Source: Acidobacteriota bacterium
GTDB lineage: Bacteria > Acidobacteriota > Blastocatellia > Pyrinomonadales > Pyrinomonadaceae
NCBI GenBank assembly: GCA_003222945.1
Contig: QHXM01000118.1
Coordinates: 1 to 38,080, forward strand
Direction: 5' to 3'
Length of the DNA: 38,080 nt
The notes beneath the pieces are model-generated. The model worked only from the letters and a program-made list of their open reading frames with translations. It ran no database searches and was not told the origin of the DNA. Position numbers and translations under genes: made by a program. Of this stretch, positions 1 to 6,681 are shown piece by piece; the first letter of the stretch is position 1, and every line of letters begins with the position of its first letter.

Positions 1-446
1 CGGAGAGCATGGTCATGGAGAATTTCGATTCCGCAATCGAGATGCTGCAACAGCTTCGCAAGCTCGGAATTGAATTGAGCATAGATGATTTCGGCACGGG
101 CTATTCTTCCCTGAGCTACCTGCACCGATTCCCGATCTCGACTCTGAAGATTGATCGCTCATTCGTAAGCTGCATGAACGACAACAGCGAGAACGGAGAG
201 ATCGTTCGGACCATAGTTATGCTTGCCAGAAGTTTGAAGATGAATGTTGTTGCCGAAGGCGTCGAAAACAAGGAACAGCTTGCGCAACTCGCCGCGCTCG
301 AATGCGAATACGGTCAGGGCTACTATTTCTCAAGACCGCTCGCCGTCGAAGGCGCAGCCAAACTTCTCGCTGAACACAAATCTTATCCGATTCCCTTCTC
401 TTCTATGGACAGCTTCATAGAGGAAGGGAGCATTCTTGCTGCTTAA
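1..446 (+). CDS. EAL-domain cyclic-di-GMP phosphodiesterase, C-terminal part (5' end outside window)
   Basis: The reading frame is open from the window edge, so this is the 3' end of a longer protein. The visible part is the second half of an EAL domain, which hydrolyses cyclic-di-GMP to pGpG in the cytoplasm. Counting from the first ATG at 9, the metal-binding DDFGTGYS motif is at residues 26-33, the lysine of LKIDRSFV at 47, and the EGVE motif at 83-86. The QGYYFSRP signature lies close to the C terminus. These catalytic positions look intact, so the enzyme is probably active. The EAL signature and any N-terminal sensor, REC or GGDEF domains lie upstream and cannot be seen. The ATGs at 9 and 15 are internal methionines, not starts. 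Confidence 0.9.
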   Translation, partial: ESMVMENFDSAIEMLQQLRKLGIELSIDDFGTGYSSLSYLHRFPISTLKIDRSFVSCMNDNSENGEIVRTIVMLARSLKMNVVAEGVENKEQLAQLAALECEYGQGYYFSRPLAVEGAAKLLAEHKSYPIPFSSMDSFIEEGSILAA

Positions 447-487
447 TTACTTTCATGGCTCTCGATTCAACCCGGTGTGAAAATATT

Positions 488-1069
488 ATGTGCGAGATAG
501 AGACCGAGCGCGTTCAATTAAGAATGTTCAGACCCGAGGACCTGGACGATTTATCTCGTATCTTCGCGGACCCGGACGTTGTACGGCACATAGGCACAGG
601 GCAACCTGCGCTGCGAGCAGAGACAGAGTTTGCTCTTAAAAGCATCATACGCCATTGGGATCGTCACGGGTTTGGTCGTTGGGCGGCGGTTTATAAACCG
701 ACTCAAGAATTGATTGGCTACTGCGGCCTGAGAAGTTTTAATGGAGCGCCAGAACTCGTCTATCTTCTCTCGAAAGATTATTGGGGCAAAGGGTTGGCAA
801 CAGAGATGGCTAGAGCGGTTCTCAGTTATGGATTTGAGGAGAAGCAATTCGAGCGCATCATTGCGATGACTAAGTTAGACAATCATGCTTCTCAAAGAGT
901 CATGAGAAAGATAGGCATGACTTATGAGAGAAACGCGACCATCTGCGACATGCAAGTCGTCTGCTACTCTCTTTCACGCGACAGTTATCTTTCCAATTCG
1001 AGCAACCACATATTCACATTAGACAATCGCCAGCGCGACACAGAATTCGCAACGCGGAATGCTGAATGA
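488..1069 (+). CDS. GNAT family N-acetyltransferase (RimJ/RimL-like)
   Basis: This is a cytoplasmic acetyl-CoA-dependent acetyltransferase of the RimJ/RimL type; the substrate is unknown. From the ATG at 488 it opens with ETERVQLRMFRPEDL, the usual family N terminus. It continues through a YWGKGLATEMARAV stretch, the acetyl-CoA pyrophosphate-binding loop, and NHASQRVMRKIGM, the conserved motif B region. An in-frame ATG at 455 would add 11 residues that do not resemble the family. Neither start has a strong Shine-Dalgarno sequence. The last residues (ATRNAE) and the stop codon are encoded inside the left arm of the hairpin repeat at 1051-1118, so the C terminus appears to have been supplied by the repeat. 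It lies 41 bases after the EAL gene, probably co-transcribed. Confidence 0.8.
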   Translation: MCEIETERVQLRMFRPEDLDDLSRIFADPDVVRHIGTGQPALRAETEFALKSIIRHWDRHGFGRWAAVYKPTQELIGYCGLRSFNGAPELVYLLSKDYWGKGLATEMARAVLSYGFEEKQFERIIAMTKLDNHASQRVMRKIGMTYERNATICDMQVVCYSLSRDSYLSNSSNHIFTLDNRQRDTEFATRNAE

Positions 1070-1118
1070 TGGATGAAAAGCATATTGTCTTTCCGTCCAT
1101 CATTCAGCATTCCGCGTT
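1051..1118. repeat. Perfect 23-bp inverted repeat overlapping the GNAT stop codon
   Basis: Arms 1051-1073 and 1096-1118 are exact reverse complements with a 22-base loop. The left arm is built of GAATGCT/GAATGAT/GGATGAA-like heptads. It covers the stop codon of the acetyltransferase. It may act as a bidirectional transcription end or RNA-stabilising hairpin, but there is no U-tract. It belongs to the hairpin class seen throughout this window. Confidence 0.85.
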
Positions 1119-1214
1119 CATCCCAGCTTTTCATCCATAGCGGAACTGCTTTCCAGAACCCACCTGGCAGTCGCTTGCCTGTTCAAATAGACGTTTGCAA
1201 TAATCGCTATCTTC

Positions 1215-1287
1215 GGGCCCGTAGCTCAAGGGATAGAGCGATGCCCTCCTAAGGCATAGGCTGTAGGTTCAAGTCCTACCGGGCTCA
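1215..1287 (+). tRNA. tRNA-Arg (anticodon CCT)
   Basis: A full cloverleaf can be folded. Acceptor stem 1215-1221 (GGGCCCG) pairs with CGGGCTC at 1280-1286, with one G-T pair, and the discriminator is A1287. The D-arm holds AGCTCAAGGGATAGAGC. The anticodon stem is ATGCC/GGCAT around the loop CTCCTAA, giving anticodon CCT, which reads AGG. The T-arm is GTAGG-TTCAAGT-CCTAC. No 3' CCA is encoded. Confidence 0.95.
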
Positions 1288-1311
1288 TTCACTTTCAAAC
1301 CCAGATCGCAT

Positions 1312-1833
1312 TTAAGATTGATACTTAATTAACGAGCGCACGTCGTAGCCTTTAAGCCGCTCGCGTCCCGGCAGGAATTCAAGCTCGACCACAAAGACAA
1401 GCCCAACGACCTGGCCTCCCAAACCTTCTACAAGATCAACCACAGCCTTCGCAGTTCCGCCTGTTGCGAGCAGATCGTCCGCGATTATCACGCGATGCCC
1501 CTGACCGACGGCATCCTTGTGAATCTCCAAAGTGTCCTGACCGTATTCGAGATCGTAAGAGATAGAAGCACACTCGGATGGAAGCTTGCGCGGCTTTCGC
1601 ACAGGGACAAATCCTGCTTTCATGTGATAGGCAAGCGCCGGAGCGAATATAAAACCGCGCGCCTCAACGCCTATTACGGTATCAACCTTCTCGCCCTCGA
1701 ACTCAGCCGCAAGCGCATCAACCGTGCGTCGCAAACCTTCAGGGTGTTTTAGCAGCGTCGTTATGTCATAAAAATTGATTCCCGGCTTCGGGAAATCCGG
1801 CACTTCACGAATCAATGCTTTGAGTTCATCCAT
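1312..1833 (-). CDS. apt: Adenine phosphoribosyltransferase
   Basis: This cytoplasmic purine-salvage enzyme makes AMP from adenine and PRPP. The 173-residue length is normal for the family. The PRPP-binding signature [14 protein letters not shown] is at residues 115-128, and the VEARGF segment is at 56-61. The flexible-loop region RKPRKLPSE is near 79-87. The ATG at 1833 is the natural start ([21 protein letters not shown] aligns with the family), although it has no Shine-Dalgarno. Instead, the arm of a heptad hairpin (1837-1893) sits directly upstream. acyP lies upstream on the same strand. The next downstream element is the convergent tRNA-Arg. Confidence 0.95.
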   Translation of the reverse strand: MDELKALIREVPDFPKPGINFYDITTLLKHPEGLRRTVDALAAEFEGEKVDTVIGVEARGFIFAPALAYHMKAGFVPVRKPRKLPSECASISYDLEYGQDTLEIHKDAVGQGHRVIIADDLLATGGTAKAVVDLVEGLGGQVVGLVFVVELEFLPGRERLKGYDVRSLIKYQS

Positions 1834-1836
1834 TTT

Positions 1837-1893
1837 CAGTTTTCAGTTTTCAGTTTTCAGCTTTATTAACTGGCTACTGAAAACTGAAAACTG
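1837..1893. repeat. Heptad-built inverted repeat (CAGTTTT)n between apt and acyP
   Basis: The left arm carries three CAGTTTT heptads plus CAG (1837-1860). The right arm, 1876-1893, is ACTGAAAACTGAAAACTG, its reverse complement. It occupies the intergenic gap and ends three bases before the apt start codon, replacing any Shine-Dalgarno sequence. Confidence 0.85.
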
Positions 1894-1898
1894 CTTCT

Positions 1899-2174
1899 TC
1901 ACCTTTCAATTCGGAATAAAGAATAGCTTCCGGTCGGCTCAAGACTTATCTCTTCTACGTTTTCAACTGTGGCGTAAGCTGGACCGGTCGCAAGGTCGTG
2001 CTTAAACGCTTCAACATCTTCCGCCGCGCCTTCTGCTAAAGCTTCGACGCGCCCGTCCGGTAAATTGCTGACATATCCCATAACCTGATGCCGCGCAGCG
2101 GCCCGCTGTGCGAAGAAGCGATAGCCTACGCCCTGAACATCTCCGCTTATAAGAAACTTTCGCGCAACCTTCAT
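1899..2174 (-). CDS. acyP: Acylphosphatase
   Basis: A small cytoplasmic enzyme that hydrolyses acyl-phosphate bonds. It is 91 residues from the ATG at 2174, the family's usual length. The signature GDVQGVGYRF is at residues 11-20, with catalytic Arg19. The second signature, GYVSNLPDGRVE, carries catalytic Asn37. A TTG two codons further upstream is possible, but the ATG has a purine-rich AGGGG six bases before it. It lies upstream of apt on the same strand, separated by a heptad hairpin. Confidence 0.93.
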   Translation of the reverse strand: MKVARKFLISGDVQGVGYRFFAQRAAARHQVMGYVSNLPDGRVEALAEGAAEDVEAFKHDLATGPAYATVENVEEISLEPTGSYSLFRIER

Positions 2175-2264
2175 CACCAACCCCTGATCGTAAGAGCCAA
2201 CACAGGCTTCCTTGAAAACGCGACGGAGAATAGCACAAGAAGGCTAAGCGCAGCGAGTAAGTTA

Positions 2265-2345
2265 ATAACAGGGGGCAGGGGCAGTTGGCGGAAGGAAGTA
2301 GGAGTGCTCTGCTTTTCCTGCCAACTGCTCCTGCCTCCTGTTATT
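2265..2345. repeat. Inverted repeat at the 3' end of the large secreted-protein gene
   Basis: Arms are about 2265-2292 and 2318-2345, rich in GGGGCAG / CTGCCTC units, and nearly perfectly complementary (outer AATAACAGG/CCTGTTATT). The TAA stop of the minus-strand gene (2341-2343) lies within the right arm. Likely an end-of-transcript or mRNA-processing hairpin. It belongs to the same class as the other gene-junction hairpins. Confidence 0.8.
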
Positions 2346-5127
2346 TCTCCAGCAGTTCGATAACAGCAATTGCGCCGGGTGCTAAAGTTATTCTGACGCT
2401 GCTCTGGCCGCTCTCGCTCGCTACCTCAAGCCGCTTGTCATCAACCCAATCGCTTGCCTGCGCGATTTGCTTCCCCTTAAGGCTCAATCTCACTTCGACC
2501 TTCGCGCTTCTGTCAACCTGCGCGAGACCCTGCTGAGGCTTTAGCACGCCCTTGTTGTTTATGACGGTTACGACCCAGCCGCGCTCGTTGCGATTGATTA
2601 AGTATTCTACTTCGCCGCTGACCTCAACGGGCGTTGCATCCATGAAAAGATGCGCGAGCATGTGTGCGGCAAACGGCGTCAGACGTTCGTCCTCCCCTAA
2701 CAGGTCAGGGAGAGCGCAGAAGACAACGCTCCCGCGACCAAGCTTGTTCACGGTGACAAGCGGATCGCCCGAAGGCGTCTGCATCAAAACCTGCACGCCC
2801 TTTTGTGCTTCCACGCGCTCGAAACGAAACACCTGCCCGTGCAAGTCAACGCTCGTTTCATTCGGCGATAGACAACGCGCATCATCAGCCTCGACTGTTG
2901 CGCCTGTCGATTTCACGCCGACCAACTCTTCCGGCAATCCTTTCGACTGCGCGGCGTTTATTACGACTACGCCTCCCTTGCGAACATAATCCTCAAGCCG
3001 CTTAGCCCACGCGGGACTCCATTCGATGCTCCCGCCTGCGACAACGGCACGATACGAATCAATCGCGTCCATTTTCGCATCGGAAGCGACGAGCACGTCG
3101 AAGATGTCGCCGAAGATGGAAGAGACGAATGCCTGGCGGTCTCCGGTAGCAGGCTCGCCTTCCGTGACGAGCGCTGGATAGTAAGCTGCGCCGAAAAGCT
3201 CGCGCAACGCGCGGTCCGATCTGCTTACTTGTGAAACTCCGAAAGGCCACTGCGGGTAGTCCGTCATCTCAAAGCCGTGCGCGGGGTCAAGCAGAAACGC
3301 AATGGGTGTGTAAGGAGTCCCGCGCTCCGTGTGCTTTTCTGCAAAGCGCATGAACTCATCAGTGATTCGTCCGACGGGATTCAGTTGAAAGGGATGCTCG
3401 CCCGGTCCGGGTTTGAAGAACTGATCGAAACCCTGTTCAAGATAGATGGCAGATGCGCCAGCCATGTAGTAGAGATAATAGCTCTTGCGATACCATGAAA
3501 GCGACGGACCCATTGTCGCGCCATAGCGTGTGTGAAAGAAATTGTCAGGCCCGGAGTAGCTCATCTGCCTTGTGAAGATGGTCGCGGTGTCTCCGAAATT
3601 CGGCGCGTGATAGTAGAGAAAATTTCCGCCGTACTGTCTGGCTGCTCCGCGCGTAAACGCGATTCGCATTGCTACGATTGGCTGCACTGCCGCAGTCTCC
3701 ATGCCTATTAGCCGCGTTCCCCATTCGGCCAGCGCGTGCGCGAAAGATGTGCTCGATGTTGATTGCGCCGGTATCAACTTGTCCCACATAGCGCCGATCC
3801 CTTTGGTGTGAAAGATTCCTTCCCATTTACGCGTCATCGCGTTTGTGTAAAAGATGCGATGAGCTTCCAGAAGCTCGCGGCGCGACATATTTGGAGATAT
3901 TTTCAACTCGCTCGCAGCGCTATCCCAGACATAGCCCACGCTCTCGCCGGAAATCCATCCTAGAAACTGATCGCGCAATTCTCCCGTCAAAAGTTTACAC
4001 GCGGCCTGCGCTTCGGCTTCGGACCACTGAACAGAGCCGTAGTTAATCAACACGGCGAATGGCACATGCGTCTCTCTCAGGTAGCGAAGAAACGGACTGC
4101 CTTCTTTCAAATACTCCGGCAGGTCGTTGATATATATGACGGGCACTACAAACTTGGAACTGAAGATGGGAACGTCCCGCGCGCCTTTATATTTTTTTAC
4201 GAACTCCTCGATTGGCTCTGCGTTGAACGGATAGAGCGGGCGCGCGTCCGACGCAGCGCTGCCGTAAAGCTTCCAGAACTCTTTAGAGATATTCCATGGC
4301 ATCAGAAAGTCGCGCCCCGCAACAGGTTTTCGACGCCATAGCGCAGGCACGTCATCTCTCGCGGCAGGTCCGATTAAGGAAGCGAGCGGAGTTCTATGCG
4401 CGGACCATTCGCGCAAATACCTTACGGCTGCAAACTCAGGCTTTCGTCTTCCTTCGGGCACAAAACTCAGATCGTTTGTGACGAGTACGCAATCAACGTG
4501 TCTGCGCGCTTCCGCAGCCTTCTCTATCTCTATGGAAATTCGCGCAGCCCCTTTCGCAAGCCTTCCACTCGCGCCGTCCCAAACGAAAGCCCACTCCCAA
4601 TACATGCTCACTTCATCGTGCGGGTCAATCAAATCCCCCGCGCCGAACTCGTGGCTGAAGACCTCTCGCCCGTTCTGAGTGATGCGGACACGAAAATTCT
4701 CCGTGCGTTTTGCCCAGTCCGCGTAGCGCACCCAGACTTTGTATTCGCCCGCTCGCGGAATCTCCAGGTCCTGATAGATCGCCGCGCGAGTTTCATCTGC
4801 GCTCGCCGCAGCAGAGTTCCATTCGCTCTCGCCTCCCTGCGACCATTCCGCCGAAACGCCCGGTCCATTCATTCCCCAGCCCGGAGCTTCGGCGCGCGAT
4901 TGCTTCGTCCACGAAGGATTCAAGACAGGCTCGTGGCGCTCTGTCTCCGCAAAGCCGCGCATGTTCTCGGCCTCGTACCAGAGATATTCAAATTGGCGTG
5001 AAGGCGAAGAAGAGTTTGAGTTTTGAGACGAAGCGATGCGGTCGAGTGAGAATAAGCAGAGAAGCGCAAGCATGAAACGAAGACAAAGCAACGCGGAGAA
5101 ACTGCGCATGAATCTGCTACTTTTCAT
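2341..5127 (-). CDS. Large secreted protein, glycoside-hydrolase-like with N-terminal CBM-like domain
   Basis: The product is 928 residues from the ATG at 5127, which has a GGAG eight bases upstream. The frame stays open further upstream, but that would overlap chdC and precede the signal peptide. Residues 1-34 are a signal peptide (hydrophobic ALLCLRFMLALLCLFSL, cleavage near ASSQ). Residues about 45-215 look like a CBM35/CBM6-type sandwich: WYEAENMRG at its start, AGEYKVWVRYAD, FRVRI and a closing VDCVLVTND. The middle, about 215-620, resembles a TIM-barrel glycoside hydrolase with many aromatic residues. It is followed by a Rossmann-like segment (YRAVVAGGSIEWS, DYVRKGGVVVINAA) like the trimerisation or glutaminase-like domain of beta-galactosidases. 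A beta-rich tail ends the protein. I cannot name the family or catalytic residues. A role in polysaccharide turnover outside the cytoplasm is inference. Confidence 0.6.
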   Translation of the reverse strand: MKSSRFMRSFSALLCLRFMLALLCLFSLDRIASSQNSNSSSPSRQFEYLWYEAENMRGFAETERHEPVLNPSWTKQSRAEAPGWGMNGPGVSAEWSQGGESEWNSAAASADETRAAIYQDLEIPRAGEYKVWVRYADWAKRTENFRVRITQNGREVFSHEFGAGDLIDPHDEVSMYWEWAFVWDGASGRLAKGAARISIEIEKAAEARRHVDCVLVTNDLSFVPEGRRKPEFAAVRYLREWSAHRTPLASLIGPAARDDVPALWRRKPVAGRDFLMPWNISKEFWKLYGSAASDARPLYPFNAEPIEEFVKKYKGARDVPIFSSKFVVPVIYINDLPEYLKEGSPFLRYLRETHVPFAVLINYGSVQWSEAEAQAACKLLTGELRDQFLGWISGESVGYVWDSAASELKISPNMSRRELLEAHRIFYTNAMTRKWEGIFHTKGIGAMWDKLIPAQSTSSTSFAHALAEWGTRLIGMETAAVQPIVAMRIAFTRGAARQYGGNFLYYHAPNFGDTATIFTRQMSYSGPDNFFHTRYGATMGPSLSWYRKSYYLYYMAGASAIYLEQGFDQFFKPGPGEHPFQLNPVGRITDEFMRFAEKHTERGTPYTPIAFLLDPAHGFEMTDYPQWPFGVSQVSRSDRALRELFGAAYYPALVTEGEPATGDRQAFVSSIFGDIFDVLVASDAKMDAIDSYRAVVAGGSIEWSPAWAKRLEDYVRKGGVVVINAAQSKGLPEELVGVKSTGATVEADDARCLSPNETSVDLHGQVFRFERVEAQKGVQVLMQTPSGDPLVTVNKLGRGSVVFCALPDLLGEDERLTPFAAHMLAHLFMDATPVEVSGEVEYLINRNERGWVVTVINNKGVLKPQQGLAQVDRSAKVEVRLSLKGKQIAQASDWVDDKRLEVASESGQSSVRITLAPGAIAVIELLEK

Positions 5128-5170
5128 GTCCGTTTCTCCGCGTCCTCTTATTTTCAATTTCCCTTGCCGC

Positions 5171-5944
5171 TTAACCGATTGCATCAAGACATTCGGCAAG
5201 CGTTCGCTGGCGACAGGTGAACATAGGCGTATCCCGCAAGGTGAAAGAGCTTGCTTTGGTCTCGCGCAACTCCTGAACCAGATCAAGGAAGTCTGATGGT
5301 TCGTCTGTTTCGAAGGCAACGACGAACTCCTGATCGTCCAGTCCGAAGGAATAGGTCGTGTGAAGTTTCACCGAACGATATTTCGAGCCGATGCGTATGT
5401 GCTCGTCCATCATCTCCTGTCGCTGCTCTGCCGTGCGCGTGTACCACTCGCGCGTCTTCACGAACGGATAGACAAATAGATATTTCGATCTTCCCGGAAC
5501 GATGTGCAAGCGATCTTCCACGTGCTCGGGATTATCCTTGTCTATGTACATCGAGCGCTTCGTCATAGAGAGAAAGGATTGCGTGGCTTCCAAATACTTT
5601 CCAAGCTCCGTCTGATTTAGACGCGAAGTCATCTCCTGAATCGGGTCAAGCTGATAGCCTATTCGCCAGATCATAAACTCCGCGTTCGTTCTAAGCCCTA
5701 CGAGCGAATAGGTGTGGATCAAAAGCTCGCGCCGAAACTCTTCGACCACATTGACGAACTCCTGTCTTGCGCGCTCCTTCTCCTTTTCATCAAGCAGACG
5801 CCATTCAGGACGCGCGCGATAGAAGGTGAAATTCACGTACTGGCGCGGAAGCTTCGGTCTTGGCCGCTCGGTTTCATCTTCTTTCGAAGCAAGTCTGAGT
5901 GAACCATAGGGGACAGGGCTATTTTGCTCTTTTTCAGTGCTCAT
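5171..5944 (-). CDS. chdC: Coproheme decarboxylase / chlorite dismutase-like haem protein
   Basis: In the coproporphyrin-dependent haem pathway this cytoplasmic enzyme removes two propionate carboxyls from coprohaem to give haem b. The ATG at 5944 gives 257 residues; the frame is open 12 codons further, but MSTEKEQ is the natural start. The family core YLFVYPFVKTREWY spans about 154-168, with the likely catalytic Tyr159 and Lys163. The following HTTYSFGLDDQEFVVAFE starts at His195, which I take as the probable haem ligand. The C terminus has a CRQRT tail. Members of this superfamily also include true chlorite dismutases; the YPFVK motif favours ChdC. It sits 43 bases upstream of the secreted protein gene. 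Next to it, the divergent Rieske/cytochrome b operon needs haem. Confidence 0.8.
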   Translation of the reverse strand: MSTEKEQNSPVPYGSLRLASKEDETERPRPKLPRQYVNFTFYRARPEWRLLDEKEKERARQEFVNVVEEFRRELLIHTYSLVGLRTNAEFMIWRIGYQLDPIQEMTSRLNQTELGKYLEATQSFLSMTKRSMYIDKDNPEHVEDRLHIVPGRSKYLFVYPFVKTREWYTRTAEQRQEMMDEHIRIGSKYRSVKLHTTYSFGLDDQEFVVAFETDEPSDFLDLVQELRETKASSFTLRDTPMFTCRQRTLAECLDAIG

Positions 5945-6056
5945 AGTGCACAACGAACCTCTCGACAGAAGATTTCGCAAAGTAAGTCTCGCGCAATTTC
6001 ACCCCGATGAGCTAAAATGCGCTGAAGGTAAAAGCTATTCTGAAACGAAGACGGAG

Positions 6057-6140
6057 AAAAGTCTAGAGTCTGGAGTCAGGAGTCGAAAGACAAAACTTGC
6101 TTTTGGCACGCGGACTCTGAGGCTACAGACTCCAGACTTT
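6057..6140. repeat. Heptad-built inverted repeat upstream of the Rieske gene
   Basis: Left arm 6057-6084 has GTCTAGA/GTCTGGA/GTCAGGA heptads. The right arm, 6112-6140, reads back as GACTCTGAGG...CAGACTCCAGAC. It lies in the divergent gap between chdC and the Rieske gene. It ends seven bases before the Rieske ATG at 6148, taking the place of a Shine-Dalgarno. Confidence 0.8.
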
Positions 6141-6147
6141 TATTAAC

Positions 6148-6681
6148 ATGCCTGATTCCAATCGAAGTAAACAGTCGAAAGAACGCGAGGTAGATAAAGG
6201 ACGCAGGAATTTTCTTTTCCTTCTGCCCTTCGGCATATTCGCAGGGCTTGCGGCGACGATTACGACTGCGGCCTTTCGATACCTTCGTCCTGCTAAACCG
6301 ATTCATGATGAGAAGTGGAACGACATTGCGCCCATCGCTGAGTTAAAGGGCGATAAGCCCGTCATGCGCAGCATCGTCGTAGAGCATCAGGCGGGCTGGG
6401 CGAGCACTCTCGAAGAGCACTTCGTTTACGTTCTGCCGAACAAAGGCAATGAGGTTCTTTCGAGCATGTGCCCGCACGAAGGCTGCAACGTGGCATGGCG
6501 CTCGGACACGAACCAGTTCTTCTGCCCGTGCCACGACAGCTACTTTTCGCTCGATGGCGAACGATTGAGCGGTCCGGCAAGGCGCGGACTCGACCCATTG
6601 CCTACGCGTGAACAGAACGGCGTGCTTCAAGTCAAATATCAATCCTACGTCAACAACACAGAGGAGCGAATCGTGCGCTGA
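6148..6681 (+). CDS. Rieske [2Fe-2S] subunit of a quinol:cytochrome c reductase
   Basis: This is the membrane-anchored iron-sulfur protein that passes electrons from quinol to a c-type cytochrome. It is 177 residues long. A single N-terminal transmembrane anchor is at about 20-45, preceded by a basic stretch with an RR pair (KGRRNFLFLLP), as expected for Tat-dependent insertion. The cluster motif is complete. Cys108-x-His110 and Cys126-x-x-His129 are the ligands. Cys113 and Cys128 are the disulfide partners. The downstream SYFSLDGERLSGPA is the usual Pro-loop region. The stop codon overlaps the start of the cytochrome b gene by one base (TGATG), so the two subunits are translationally coupled. 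No clear Shine-Dalgarno is seen: a hairpin arm lies just upstream. Confidence 0.93.
   Translation: MPDSNRSKQSKEREVDKGRRNFLFLLPFGIFAGLAATITTAAFRYLRPAKPIHDEKWNDIAPIAELKGDKPVMRSIVVEHQAGWASTLEEHFVYVLPNKGNEVLSSMCPHEGCNVAWRSDTNQFFCPCHDSYFSLDGERLSGPARRGLDPLPTREQNGVLQVKYQSYVNNTEERIVR

Noticed and set aside
4396-5001. Long plus-strand open frame (201 codons) opposite the large secreted protein
   Set aside because: An Arg/Ser-rich antisense shadow without a ribosome site; the minus-strand frame has domains and a signal peptide.
5128-5319. Extended N terminus of the large secreted protein
   Set aside because: It overlaps chdC coding sequence and precedes a clear signal peptide and Shine-Dalgarno at 5127.
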